Shown: positions 31,853 through 43,096 of the stretch, piece after piece
How positions within the stretch are numbered: position 1 is the stretch's first letter
How the letters are laid out: each line of letters begins with the position of its first letter
NCBI GenBank assembly: GCA_030512335.1
Contig: JAULSU010000007.1
Coordinates: forward strand, 4,030,001 to 4,094,000
Reading direction: 5' to 3'
Length of the DNA stretch: 64,000 bases
From: Immersiella caudata
Taxonomy: Eukaryota > Ascomycota > Sordariomycetes > Sordariales > Lasiosphaeriaceae
Program-made: the position numbers and the translations under genes
The notes under the pieces: generated by a model
Seen by the model: the letters and a program-made list of their open reading frames with translations, nothing else
Databases searched by the model: none
Told to the model about the DNA's origin: nothing

Positions 31853-34800
31853 TCATACACACAGCTTCCGACATCGGTCCTTCAACTCCTGAATCGTGGC
31901 GGGAAAGCCGCTGATCGGGACCAGCTCGCTAGTACCAGCAGATCCCTTAAGCTTGACGGCAACAACACAGTAGGGTCTATCCTCGCGGTTCGTCCGCAAG
32001 GTCAAGCCGAGTCTAAACATCCTGATCCCGAGGGCACTAGCGTCGTTGCTATTTTCACCCGGAAGATAATCGTCGTCATAGACCATCATGTCGCTGGGCC
32101 GGGTGGTTCCCTGGCTGCTCAACACTTCCCAACGGCCCGGCGGAATTCTGCTCATGGCTGTGGCCTCTTCCCTGGTCACCGTGGCGAGGTGGATGGTCTC
32201 AATCTTGTCCTTGAGGAGCGTTGCGGTTGCCTGCGACTCGTGAGGCAGCCTGCAGCGTATCGATCCTCTGAGCAGCGAGTTCTCGTTCTGCTTATCGTGG
32301 TTGGGCTCAAAGAACAGCAGCGAGGCGAGGAGACTGTGAGCAACGCGCTGGATGGTATCGGCCTCCTGAGGTGACAGTGCGCCTTCCTCGATGGATGCGC
32401 GCAGAAACCGCATTTCCCCGTGATCGTCGAGGTCAACCTCGCCGCCGCGCCGGTTGTGAATGCGCGGGTTCAGCCTGCACAGTCGCTGCCCCTCGACGGG
32501 GGAGCTGACGGCTTCGTGCTCAATGGTATTATCCCAGGTCTTGGCGCTGTTCATCTGTCGCTCAAAGGCCTTGAGCAGCGGGCTGAAGAACCTGTACCGC
32601 AAAATACCCGGAAGCTTCCACTCCCGGTCCTGGGCGCCAGTGCCCAGAGAAACCAGCAAGTCTAGCGAGGCCCCACCGCGCTCCCAGATGCGGTCCCTCT
32701 CCTCGAGAGCTAGCCTTGCGGGACAGTTGGCGTACAGAGCGCCGTCGACGTAGTTGGTCGTCCCCTTTCGGAAAACGGGCAGGAAGATGGGCGCTGCGGA
32801 AGTGGCCAAGCCGGCCTCCCAGATCTTCATATCCTTGGCCGCGTCGTCCTCTCGCTCAAAGTGCGACCAGTCTCCCTGCGGGCGGTTGTAGTTTGCGATG
32901 AGGCTATGCGTGCTGCCCCCGTCAGGGCCGTCCTTTGCCGTCGTAACCGCGACGCGCGTGGTGCTGCTCTGCGATGAACCCGACGTTGCGGGGGCAAAGA
33001 GAGGCGTGTTGGAGCCAAAATAGGCCTCGAGCTTCTGCCTCAAGTTGGTTGCCGGGTAGAGGCTGGGTATGGTTCCGAGGACCATGAGCGCCTTTGCAAT
33101 GATGGTTGTGGTTGCGTTTGGCTTGCCAAATGTCTCCTTGGCGGCATCGTCAAAGAATTCGGACATGGCTTCCAGAGTATCGCTCTTCATGACAAGCCCG
33201 AGAGCAATGATGCCCCCTGTGCTGGTGCCCATGACAAGGTCAAACATGTCTCTGATGTTGATGTCCAAGCCCACGGCTTTGTGTATGCGCGTCAGCAGCG
33301 CTAGTTCGACGACGCCACGGACACCCCCTCCGTCGAGAGTCAGGATGCGGACTCCAGCGCAGCGCGGCTTGAGCCGAATCTGGTGCATCGTGTGCCGTCC
33401 GCAGAGGAGACAGCTTGGCACGTCAAAGGCAGACTCAACGAAGCGCGACGCGTTGGCCGTCTCTTGGACGCAGCGGGGACAGAATGCGTGACCACAGGGG
33501 AGGACGTGATCGGGAGGAGCTTGCAGGCAGGCAAAGCATGTCTTGTTGCTCTGCATACGGCACAGGGTGTTGCGCACCTGGCCGTGGACGCTGCGGCGCA
33601 GACTCAGGAGCAGGCCGTCGGGAGGCTCTTGCTTGTGCTGCACGGCGGGGAACACTTCATGGCACATGGCGACAAAGCGATCGCGGATCCTGCGGATCCA
33701 GCCCTCTTTCTCGGGCTCGCTCCACGATCTGCCGGAAAACCCGCCCGGCTGCGTCTGCTTGGCTGACGGGCCGATGTGGACCAGCTTGTGTTGAGAGCGG
33801 CCACGGATGGTGCATGCCACTTCCTCTACAGCGGTACTACCGGGAAACCACCGGTGGAGGCAACGGTCGTACTTTTGTAGGTACATCTCCACGGCATCGG
33901 CCCAGTACCGTTTCAGCTCGCGGTCAAACATGTCTCCGGGATAAAGAACTATGTGGCCGATAGTTAGCAGTAGGTAGGTAGGTAGGTAGGTACCTCAAAG
34001 CAGGTACCTCAAAGTAGGTACCTCAAGGTAGGCACCTCAAGGTAGGTACCTCAAGGTAGCTTCTCCATTAAAAACGAGGAGTGGGGCTTACCGTTTAAAC
34101 CTCTCCGGACACCAACTAAAAAGGACAAGGCTACCGTTTGAATGATGGCCTCGTCGATATCCTCTCCCTCGTGTTGAGGGTGACCCAGTGTCATGCGCAA
34201 AAAGTTTGCAATGTGCTCCGACATGTTCTGCGGCGTTGGATTGTCTCCCCTGGTGGCGAGAAAGAGGTCGAGGGGATCCTCGCTCTGACGGAAATGATCA
34301 AAGACCTCACTCAGAATGTGCGTCATTGTCGGGACGTTGTGCTCGGCAAAGTTCCGCGCCCGTAGCATCTGCTCCTCGGCGCTCGCATCTTCGATAACCC
34401 CTCTAAGCGTCTCAAAATGCTTAAAGACCAGCTCTGCCCGCTCGGGGCTCATGGTCCCTGCTTCGCCGCGGTCTGGGATGTAGCAGCAGCGGATCTTGTG
34501 GAATAGCGCGCCGTAAAGCTTCTCATTGTCTTCGATCCGGTCCTCGGGCCGGACGTGGCGGTTGTGTTTTGCGACAAAGGTGGTCAGAATCTCGGAGCCC
34601 TTCCAGAGCACCTCCCGGTTCCTGTAAAGATAGAGGTTCTCAAAGTCGGCCTCGCTGACAGACTCGCCCACGAGCTCGCGCTCCATGTTTCGAACGATGA
34701 TGAGGGTCTTGCGTGTTGGCTGGTTGTACGACTTGTCGACAGCGGAAGCGGCCCACTCCAGGATCTTTTGCAAGTTGTGCATGATGTTGTCGCCCTTGGT

Positions 34801-35898
34801 CACATAGACGATGACGTCGCTGATAGCGTATAACACTCTGGCGTAAAAGAGGTCGACACCGCCTTGGCCCTTTTGGCTGTAGCATTCGGCCGTGATGGGC
34901 AGCTTTCGGAGGCCGGCGTCGTCGTCATCCCCAAGCTCAGGAAGTCTCGATGCGCTTGGACGAGCTTCCCCAGCTTCAAAACCCTCGCAATCAGCCAACA
35001 GAAGCGGGTATCTTGGGGCGTGGGGTCGGCCCCTGAAGCCGCTCGTTCTCCGTGAAGGCACCGTCCGCGAATGAGAGATACCCTCGTCTCGGTAGAGGTG
35101 CACGCCAAATGTGGTGGGATTGGTGATGTCGTTGAAGTCGCCAGATCGAGGAACGGGCATCTCGACTCGACCATCTCTGGCTTGGTTGACAAGTCTCACA
35201 ACCGCCTCGGTGTCGGAGCGGTTGGCCGAGTCCAGCAGCCCCAGAAGGAGAATGGCGCGCAGGATGGTGGATTTCCCTGCTGACGTGCTGCCAATGAATG
35301 ACACAAAGGTAGGAAAATGGTCCAGAGTGTCCTGGTTTCCGCTCCGGTGGGGATCGCACAGCCTGGTGAAGCGGTCGTAGAGCCACAAGTGCGCCTCCTC
35401 GCGGCCCGTTGATAGACTCCGTGTCCTGGTCACAGAGAACCACCGGGCAAAGCGCTCCCGAGACTGTGCCGCGTTGAACCTCGCTTGGTCCTTCTCTGAC
35501 ATGACCGTGTCCACAAAGAGCTGGAAAATCGGGTTGATCTCTTGATGTTCATCTTGAAGATGAGGCGGGTCCCGTTCTCGGTGCTGAGCCCAACAGACGG
35601 GATGGCCCTCCTTGGTGCAGTTGATTTGGAGGCACCCCGTGACGGTGCACGACGTGTGGTAGAGATCTGTCGGCCTGCAACCTGCACACCTGCTGAGGAC
35701 GGGGGCTCGGAAAAAGGACCCGGGCTTCTTGCACCATCGGCATTTGTACTCTGGTTCATTTTCCAGCTCTGCGGGATCCACCCTGCCTTCAGATAGAGAC
35801 AAGCCGGACAAGGGCGGCCGCGGTGGCTGGGACCCGCTTCCAAGCTGAGAGGCACGACGCGGGTTTTGGGAAATTTGTGCGGCCACGTATTGCGACAT
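31853..35898 (-). CDS. Zinc finger-GTPase-RING-patatin multidomain protein
   Basis: Two large exons, 35898-34092 and 33948-31853, with a 143-bp intron, giving 1300 residues. The join reads GVRRGLN-VLYPGDMFDREL without frame change. Order: a Cys/His-rich zinc module (53-107, starting CRWCKK); a large GTPase-like domain with P-loop GSTSAGKST (203-211), a DCEG switch motif (303-306) and LIIVRNME (near 399-406); a helical stretch; a RING-like finger (740-785: CFACLQ, CGHAFC, CPRC, CLLC); then a patatin phospholipase with DGGGVRG (808-814), nucleophile GTSTGG (843-848) and catalytic DGA (1004-1006). All expected catalytic residues are present. It probably couples nucleotide-dependent sensing to lipid hydrolysis, with possible ubiquitin ligase activity; this is inference. 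Upstream in-frame ATGs exist, but 35898 gives the natural N-terminus. It converges on NLR2. Confidence 0.87.
33969..34058. repeat. Intronic minisatellite in the GTPase-patatin gene
   Basis: Inside the single intron (34091-33949). A run of TAGG tetranucleotides at about 33971-33990 leads into five tandem 14-bp units at 33989-34058, unit GGTACCTCAAGGTA with a few substitutions. The array occupies about half of the intron and lies about 28 bp inside the donor site. Confidence 0.9.
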
Positions 35899-36620
35899 TC
35901 TCGACACCGGATGTGTTGATGACGTCGAGGTTTTGGGCTCTTGCGTGGCGTCAGGAAAGATGGAGCTGGCGAATATTGCAGTAATGAGACGAAGCGTGTC
36001 TTGGAAGGGTTCCAAGTTGCAGCCCCGGAGGATGCAGGATCGAAATTGGGGGGGGGGAGGGCAGAGTCCTTGTCTGGGGAAAAGGGCCAACCCCGATGCT
36101 CTGCATATGGGAATTGTGCGCCCGCGTGCCTGCGCCCAGAAGGCGAACCGCAGGACAGCCACTGGCGGTAGACCGGACGCTGTGATTGCAGCAAAGGTCT
36201 CAGCTGCCTGACGCGCCCGCGGACCGTGGGGGGTTGGCAGAGAGAGGCGCAACGGCGGTCAAGTCATGCGGTCAGGCCATGTTGACCGAGCGCGTGATTT
36301 GAAGAACGAGTGGGAAAGTGACGCCATTGGGAGAAATTCTGGCATTTTCTTGGCTTCCTGGAGCTCCGAGTGCGCGCACACAAACACTCAGGTAGAGAGC
36401 CCATGGAGGCATGGACACCCCTTCCTAAATGCAGGCACTCCGCGACAGTTCGATTTCGTCCCGCAATTGCACATCTGATCTCACACTCTGCGCAGATGGG
36501 AATGGAAAGCACACAATCCAAGAATCGGTAACATGTCTGAATTGGTTAGGGAGGGTATCTTGGATAGTAAGGCACATGAGACTGTATAAGCCAGTTCCCC
36601 GCCGTTGGGCTAGAAAGGGA
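35899..36620. other. Between the GTPase-patatin and ammonium transporter genes
   Basis: The part next to 35898 is open in the GTPase frame to 36252 but lacks similarity and is treated as leader. It contains a G-run near 36049-36057. Nothing else recognised. Confidence 0.4.
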
Positions 36621-38860
36621 TCATGGAGCTTGCTGAACGATCGCTTGGACGGCCGGTCCAGGTGGAACCGCGGCTACGCCATTAAAAGTGCTGCTCCGGG
36701 ACATTAGACCGACGATGATGTTCTCCCTGCGCTCGAGGTCATCCCGCCATCGTTGAGTTGTTGTTGGTTGCAAGTCGTCCACAACCACAGTAGGAACGAA
36801 ATTGCCCCCATCCACATCATGGAATCCAGCCGCACTCCGCCACTTCAGCTTAAGAGAGAATGCTTTTCCAGTCAGCCATACGATCAACTTCATAAAGTAC
36901 AGAATAAGAACAGTCATCGTGAAGGTATAGCCGATAGCAGCAAGGGCATCCGCTACTTGGAACCTGTCATGGGGTGGAAGAATTAGAATTGCCCAAGTTG
37001 AGATGGATAACGCATTTTGTGGACAAACTCACCCGAGACGTCGGCCCTTGGAGTACTCATCAACAAAGGGGAGTGTGGAATGGCCATCCAAATGCACAGT
37101 GACCGGGCTGAATACGCGTGGTCAGCGAGCAGTTCACGTCGAGGTTGTCACGGCGATGGCATGACGTACTCGGCCAGCAAACCCGTGAGACACATGCCAA
37201 CGAGGCCGGCGCCGGTATGCACGGCAAAGACGTGAAGCTTGTCGTGTTTGAGGAGCGCTTCGGACTCCTTCTTGAAGATGGGAACAAAAATAGCTGCTGC
37301 AGCCCCAAAGATAGGGGCGCTCCAAACCGGTACCTGTGAGCGTCATCGCCGTTAGCAAAGGGTGTGAGCAGCAGATCATAGTGTTGAGGAAGCATACATA
37401 TCCGCTCCCAGGAGTAATTGCGATGAGTCCGGCAATAGCACCGTCGCAAAACCAAAGAACAGTCTGGTCTACGTGACGATCGCCGTCGTCTCTAGTTGCA
37501 AAGTCTCGGTCGCCCATCTCCCACAGCTTGTCGTACCACTGCCAAAGTATCCCCACAACCCCTCCGGAACATGCAGCAATATGCGTGGAAAGCCAAGCCG
37601 ACACAGCCCGGAGATTACCCCCGAGGGCCGAACCTCCGTTGAAGCCTAGCGAAAAGCCCTGTCAGCGCGTCGTGTCCACCTGTCAACGCTGGGGGATGAG
37701 AACCAACCTGCCCACCCGAACCACAGGATTCCAGTTCCAAGAGCGACATATATGTTGCTGTACGGGTCCGACTCCTTTTCGTCTGGCGTTTCCTCGGGCT
37801 CGAATGGCGGAACAATAAAGTTAGGACTTCCCCGGACCACCTTGGCTCGTTTCAGCGCAACAAACACCCCACCAATAACAAGGTTCCATATGACTAGAAA
37901 GTTGTGTTGTATCCTCTCCAGCACACGGCGGCTAAAGTGCCAAATGTATGCGAAGAATGCCTTGTCGGAAACTTCAAAGTCGTAGAAGAGGGCAAAGGCA
38001 GCCACGGTCGTTCCGGATGTGATGTGGACGGGGGTCCCACCAGCGAAGTCGAGCACGCCAAGGCGGTTAGACCAGCCGCGCCCATGCCAGGTCCACCTAG
38101 CGATGACATCGTATATGAGGATGGACCAGAGGGTGATGAAGACCAGAAACCGAGCCGGCTTGACCCTGTGTATCGTGCCGCCGCAGACGATGGCCGCGCT
38201 GCCGCACAAAATGGTTGGTCAGTGGGCTCGAAATGCATTGTTCCTATCCAGTAAAGAAAACGCATACGTACGTAAAAGCTGCAAACATTCCCTCGTACAG
38301 TACGTAGAGTAGCTCAGGTATGGGCGGCCCGTCGCCGTTCCCAACAGTAATGGGTCGAGCGACAACGTCTGCCAGAGCGTTTGCCCTTGGTTCGCCCCCA
38401 TACCAGCCGGATCCGAGCGTCCCGTCGGTGAATGTCAGGGAGTAACCCCAGAAAGCCCACTTCTTGAAGTGTCAGATCGCGCGCGTTCGGACGGGTATGT
38501 CACCATGTCAGTCGACAAAGCGAAGGTGATCGAACCTGCAACCCCACGACTGCGGCCGTCATCAGCGGCAGTCGGAACATACTCATGGCAAACGATCGAT
38601 TGCTAAGGCCGGCGTAAATAAGAGAGAGCGCGGGGATCATGAGAAAAACGAGCGCCGAGGCCATCGTGACCCATACTATGTCGCCTGCCTGGGATAATGT
38701 GAGTAATTACACTGCTTGCTGGCCCCCTGGATTTGCCGCTGCGGTAGGTACTCACATTGTAAAACTGCTCTGGGTGCGCCAACACTGCCGCATACGGCAC
38801 CACTGAAGTGACCGCTGGTGGCAGGGCCGAAGTGGCGTGCACACGAATTGTGACGTCCAT
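36621..38860 (-). CDS. Ammonium transporter (Amt/Mep family)
   Basis: Eight exons: 38860-38756, 38688-38536, 38459-38272, 38198-37708, 37645-37398, 37333-37152, 37107-37033 and 36963-36621, giving 594 residues in consistent phase. About eleven membrane helices are expected. Family signatures: GDIVWVTMASALVFLMIPAL, QWAFWGYSL, WTWHGRGWSNRLGVLDFAGG, the first pore histidine in GGTPVHIT (His207), WFGWAGFNGGSALGGNLRAV, and the twin histidine in VFAVHTGAGLVG (His434). It imports ammonium across the plasma membrane. It is longer than the usual roughly 480-500 residues because of a C-terminal cytosolic tail of about 80 residues. One inferred intron (37151-37108) is only 44 bp but has a CTGAC branch site. 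Such genes are normally under GATA-factor nitrogen control; no GATA cluster stands out upstream. Confidence 0.87.
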
Positions 38861-39556
38861 CGTTTGCCAACGAGGCAAGAAACAAACACAGGAGACCGGA
38901 CTTGCTTGACCACAAATTTTCCAGCGCGCAACAGACAATGTTATTACATGCCAAAAGCCAATGTACCTACTGGCGGCACAGCTCCCCGCGCCGCCAACCG
39001 GCCAGCCGCAAGCCACTTCGTTCGATTTTGAGCCAATAAACCAATATTGTTCACCACAACGCGCCTTCGCACGACTGGGTTGACAAGGCATCCAATAAAC
39101 ACGCCCGAAACCGCGCATCACAACGAGTTCTCTGTGCAGCCGCCACCCCTCATGCCGCCGCAAGCGGGCGCCCGACTGCGGGAGAGCGGCTCCCTGACCA
39201 AACCAGGTTTGTCAATTGGGAACCAGCCACTCATCGGCCACGACGTTATCGCTGCGGCTCAAGCTCTGCCTGCTTTGAGGCTGGCGACCCCATTTCTGCT
39301 CGCGCAGTGAGTGCGGGCGCACCTCTTTGGGGTTTTCGAACGGGACAGTTGCGTCGAGGCGCATTGGCTGGGGCTCAGCTGTCGCCTCCCCCCCCCCCTC
39401 TCCACACCCGTCGAGCACTTGACGCTCCAGGCCAATAAAAAGTCCGGGGCTCCCAGCACCGGGCCCGGCATGTCGTGGTCGGACACAAGCCCATGAGCGA
39501 TCTACGCTTTTGTTGCATGCATCCCTTCCCCCGGGATGCTGTGACGCAATCCGCCG
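38861..39556. promoter_or_regulatory. Divergent promoter region with two CCAAT boxes
   Basis: Lies between the transporter (minus) and the unrecognised gene at 39557 (plus). Two CCAAT pentamers on the plus strand sit at 39033 and 39041. A C-run lies near 39391-39400. Regulatory role is inferred from position only. Confidence 0.35.
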
Positions 39557-40867
39557 ATGAGCCTCCTCAAGGACCGCATCAATATCAAGGGCGAAAACCC
39601 TGACCCTTCACATCCCGATATCACCGACGATGAACTGTGGGCTCTCTGGTAAAATCGTCCTCAAAAAAGGACCGTGGGGGCTTGCAGAGATGCAATGCGC
39701 TAACATGAGCTCTCCAGCAATTGTTCCCCTATCTTCGAGCGTCACCTTTTGCGCCTGCGCCTATTCCCGACCTACTGCTGGAACATTCCAGTCGCAGATC
39801 CAGGGGCTGCTCGGACGGCGCTCGAAAAAGTGTCTCGGCCTGAGGCCGACAAACGCTGGCTCGATGAAGTGAGGGCCGACGACCCGGATGAAAGCTTTCG
39901 CCGTTACTGCGACGCTTTGTGGCAATTCCACGTGGTACCAGATCGACTTCCGTCGTATGAGGCATGGATTGGGCACGAGTGTGTGAGCGATCCGGTGTCC
40001 GAAGCCGGAAACGCCGCCTATATATGGCAGCAGCAGTTCGGCCAGTCCGAGGTGGCGACGGCACTGAGAGCAGCCCGAGCAGCGCTTGTTCTTGGGTGCG
40101 AAACAAGATTCAAAGCTGAGATGAAAGTTTTGATCTGGGCGATGACGGCGAATTTCGTGGAAGCAACAACACCGACAACGATAGAGCGACTCAGTGTAGA
40201 AAGTCTCAAAGGTACAGTTCCGAAGCTATACCCTCATATCCCTTTCAAAAAATCAAGAAAGTAGTACAAGGCTGACCTTATAACTGGACCAGCTATCAGA
40301 GCCAACGAACTCGGTGAAGTCCAGCGCAAGATTGCGATGTTTCTGGATAGCAAGCGCAGCGAAAGCAAGCTCCGTAAGAACGCTGAGTCGATATTGCAAA
40401 GGCAGCCAAAAGACCACTCCGGGCTATTCGACATGAGCATTTTGGAATACCTGGCCAGGTTCCAAGAGAGCGTCTACACAATGATGCCAACTAATACTAC
40501 GATCCACCGTGGGGCCTCACCCTCACTCCCCAAGAGTCGACCGCCGCCGAGATCTTCCCGAAGGTACCTCTACAAGTTAACGAATCTTGCAGCTGATACG
40601 GGACCGGACAGTATCGAAGGGATGGCAGGGGAATTATTTAAGAACCTTGACACGTTTCTTTTGACTCGCCAAGAGAGCGTGTCTAGTGAGATATACAATT
40701 GGAGAAACAAACAGGTAGCAAGTTGGCGGGAAATCTTGGATGAGCGCGGCGACAGGCGATGGGGCCTAGCCCAAGACATAAGTGAGAACTTGGAGGTGGT
40801 CCAAGACTCGGCTGGAAACCCAGTGCCACTCGAGAACTTGCCGGACGGAACTCCAGACAGTTCGTAG
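39557..40867 (+). CDS. Unrecognised protein, three exons
   Basis: Proposed exons 39557-39648, 39718-40211 and 40293-40867, giving 386 residues. The introns are GTAAAA to TCCAG (with a GCTAAC branch site) and GTACAG to ACCAG. The joins restore one continuous frame: LWALCNCSPIFERHLLRL and SVESLKAIRANELGEVQRK. The protein is soluble and helix-rich with many charged residues. Trp/Tyr clusters such as RRYCDALWQFHV occur in the middle and a proline-rich segment lies around residues 260-275. I do not recognise the family and see no catalytic motif, signal peptide or membrane helix. The in-phase splices across 1.3 kb are the main evidence that this is a gene. Confidence 0.6.
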
Positions 40868-41231
40868 CGGTTCTTGCTGTAGATCAAGATACCTAAAAGG
40901 CATCTGCAATTTTTATCAGTCTTCTTCCAAGCATCTAAGGAAGAGAATTCGCCGCCTCGCAGGCATCGAGAAAGTCGCCATGATAGCAAAAAGGTCTTCT
41001 CGGCCACAACAGCCACAAGGAAACGTAGCACGGGCATGTACTTCTCCGCCTCGCAAGCCCTGAAAACCACCATTGCCCGTGAAAAGGGGAATGTCGAAAT
41101 AAAACCCAAATCACAACGAGAAACGCACGACGACATGATTTCTATCCTTTCGCCAACGTCGACGCCGAAACTAACATTAAAAATTATATCAACCCAGTCT
41201 AAAACTCCTGTATCTACCGCCACCGCTGCCC
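40868..41231. other. Convergent 3' flanks, no gene seen
   Basis: 364 bp between the stops of the unrecognised plus-strand gene and the minus-strand GH12-like gene. No recognisable coding sequence. Confidence 0.4.
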
Positions 41232-42194
41232 TCAAACCAACCCCATCATCACCACCCCCGCAACGATCCCCCCAATCCAGATCCCCACCATCCCTCCTCT
41301 CCCCACCGCCGCGGCACTCCTACAACTTCCCACCAGCGCCGGGTCCACCACCGCACCACCCCTATTCCCAACCCTCAACTCCAACCCCTCCGCCTTGAAC
41401 GTAACCGGCCCCTCGGAGAAAAACGACTCCGCCCCAAACGCCACAGTTCCTACAAACGCATCCCCAGGCAGATGCTTCTTCTCCACCAAGTACTTGACCA
41501 GCGGCGAAAAGTCATGGCGAATATTCGTATAATTCCCCTCCGGAAACCAAGTCAGGACCTTTTGCCCGTTGGGTCCCTCCCCGCTGTACAATGTGAAGTT
41601 GAGACCGGGGCTGATGACGATGGAGCCGTGGGTGGGTTTGTCCCAGCCGAGGGGGTTGACGTGACCGAGGACGGCGAGCCAGATCATGATTTCGATGGAG
41701 GCCTGGGACTCATTCGCCGCGCGGACGGGGTCGGGATCCGCCCAAATGTCAAAGGCGACGTTGTTGATCGTGTTGAGCTGTTTTGTGAGGAGGGGGACAT
41801 CGAGTGGTGCGCCGGGGACGGAAGCATTGGTGCCGAGGGACCAGTTGACGTTGAGGGCGAGGGTCGAGATGTTGGCGAGCGGGAGGGGCAGAACGGGGGA
41901 GCCGAGCTTGACGTGGGGGTAGGACTTGACGATGGTTACCGGCAGGGAGGACCAGTGCGAGGTGGAGGCGAAGGAGTGGAGGTCGGGGCCGACGGCGAGG
42001 CATTGGAAGCCGATGTTGTCGGTGTTCCAGGCGTTGGCGCAGTAGGTGTTGTTGGTGGGCGAGGATTCGCAGTCGGGGCGCCAGGTCGGTGGTGTCCAGC
42101 AGTCGAGACCGCAGACGGGGTTGTTCTGCGTGGCGAGGGCGACGCTGGCCGCGAGGGCGGCGGCGATGGCCCGCGCGAACTTGACGTTGCTCAT
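41232..42194 (-). CDS. GH12-family endoglucanase/xyloglucanase-like, probable GPI-anchored
   Basis: Single exon, 320 residues. A signal peptide (MSNVKFARAIAAALAASVALA) precedes a cysteine-containing start (NPVCGLDCWTPP). The GH12 fold is marked by IEIMIWLAVLGHVNPLG with nucleophile Glu168 and VAFGAESFF with acid/base Glu256; both catalytic glutamates are present. The C-terminus adds a Gly/Ala linker and a hydrophobic tail (GIWIGGIVAGVVMMGLV) of the kind replaced by a GPI anchor, which is less usual for secreted GH12 enzymes. Substrate is likely beta-1,4-glucan or xyloglucan at the cell surface, or the domain may have a wall-remodelling or recognition role. The start at 42194 is the ATG heading the signal peptide; upstream in-frame ATGs add a non-secretory leader. 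Confidence 0.83.
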   Translation of the reverse strand: MSNVKFARAIAAALAASVALATQNNPVCGLDCWTPPTWRPDCESSPTNNTYCANAWNTDNIGFQCLAVGPDLHSFASTSHWSSLPVTIVKSYPHVKLGSPVLPLPLANISTLALNVNWSLGTNASVPGAPLDVPLLTKQLNTINNVAFDIWADPDPVRAANESQASIEIMIWLAVLGHVNPLGWDKPTHGSIVISPGLNFTLYSGEGPNGQKVLTWFPEGNYTNIRHDFSPLVKYLVEKKHLPGDAFVGTVAFGAESFFSEGPVTFKAEGLELRVGNRGGAVVDPALVGSCRSAAAVGRGGMVGIWIGGIVAGVVMMGLV

Positions 42195-43096
42195 GATAGA
42201 CGTCGTGTCGAAATGCAAGAACCCGGGGTCGCGGAGTGTTTTGGGGAACGTCGCGACGTGTGCGACCGACAAATGTGACGACGTGGACACGCGTGTCCTC
42301 ATTTCTCCCCCCGGGACCTCCTGGAAAGAATTTGCGACACATCCCTGCGTGTGGCTGCCCAATGTGGGCTGATTGCTCAATGTGTCGGAACTGAGGCCGA
42401 ATGGCGCACGCAAAGGCAAGGGTGCAGCGAATCCTCAGTGGTGCCAAGACATGGTGTCTCACTCTTATCGCTGACCGCAGATGACCCGCTGGCGCCAGCT
42501 GTTGATATCAAGTGGAGCTCAAACTCCATCTTCTTCAAGGTTAAGCAAGACCTCTTTGACCAAGACCTACTTTCTCTAAATAACGTCGTCGAAGAGGGGG
42601 TTCTGGAGACAATGAACCCCATTTTTTGGAAGTGGGAGAGATAGCAGGAGAAATTGGCGAAGTCGGTGGTAGGGATAAGGAGTTGGAGAGCTACGTACGG
42701 TTGTGGTGGGGGCGAGGAAAGACTTGGGAGAGGGCAGGAAGATAGTGCCGTGTTGAAGGAGGTCTTGGAGGGAGATGACGATGTTGCTAATTCGGGTGAC
42801 GACTTTTGTCTGAATTTTTTTTGGGCCGGGTGTGGGGGAGGCAGAGGGACGGAGCACCCAATTTGTTCGTGTTACAACCGAGAATTTATCAGCCCATCCT
42901 GTACTCAAAGCAAGGCAGCATTGAAACCTCTACAATCTATCAACTACCGCAAAATTTAACAATCTCCAGGCGAAAGAGAAGACGCGCCAAGCCAGCCATG
43001 TTGAACAACCGTCCGCCACCTCTCCAGTCCGCGGCTTTGCAAACGTCAACATCTGAAGTGCACCTGCCCCCTAAAATCAACAACAATGTTGCTAGA
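42195..43096. other. Intergenic, no gene seen
   Basis: About 900 bp between minus-strand genes. Only short shadow frames. Confidence 0.4.

Noticed and set aside
33931..34051. Two separate genes (GTPase and patatin) instead of one
   Set aside because: Donor GTAAGC at 34091 and acceptor ending at 33949 join the frames in phase and remove both the stop and the lack of a patatin N-terminus.
35899..36252. 118-residue N-terminal extension of the GTPase-patatin protein
   Set aside because: Open frame only; composition differs and the ATG at 35898 gives a natural start before the zinc module.
41472..42278. 268-codon plus-strand Gly/Val-rich frame
   Set aside because: Antisense to the GH12-like gene; composition reflects GC-rich codons, no domain.
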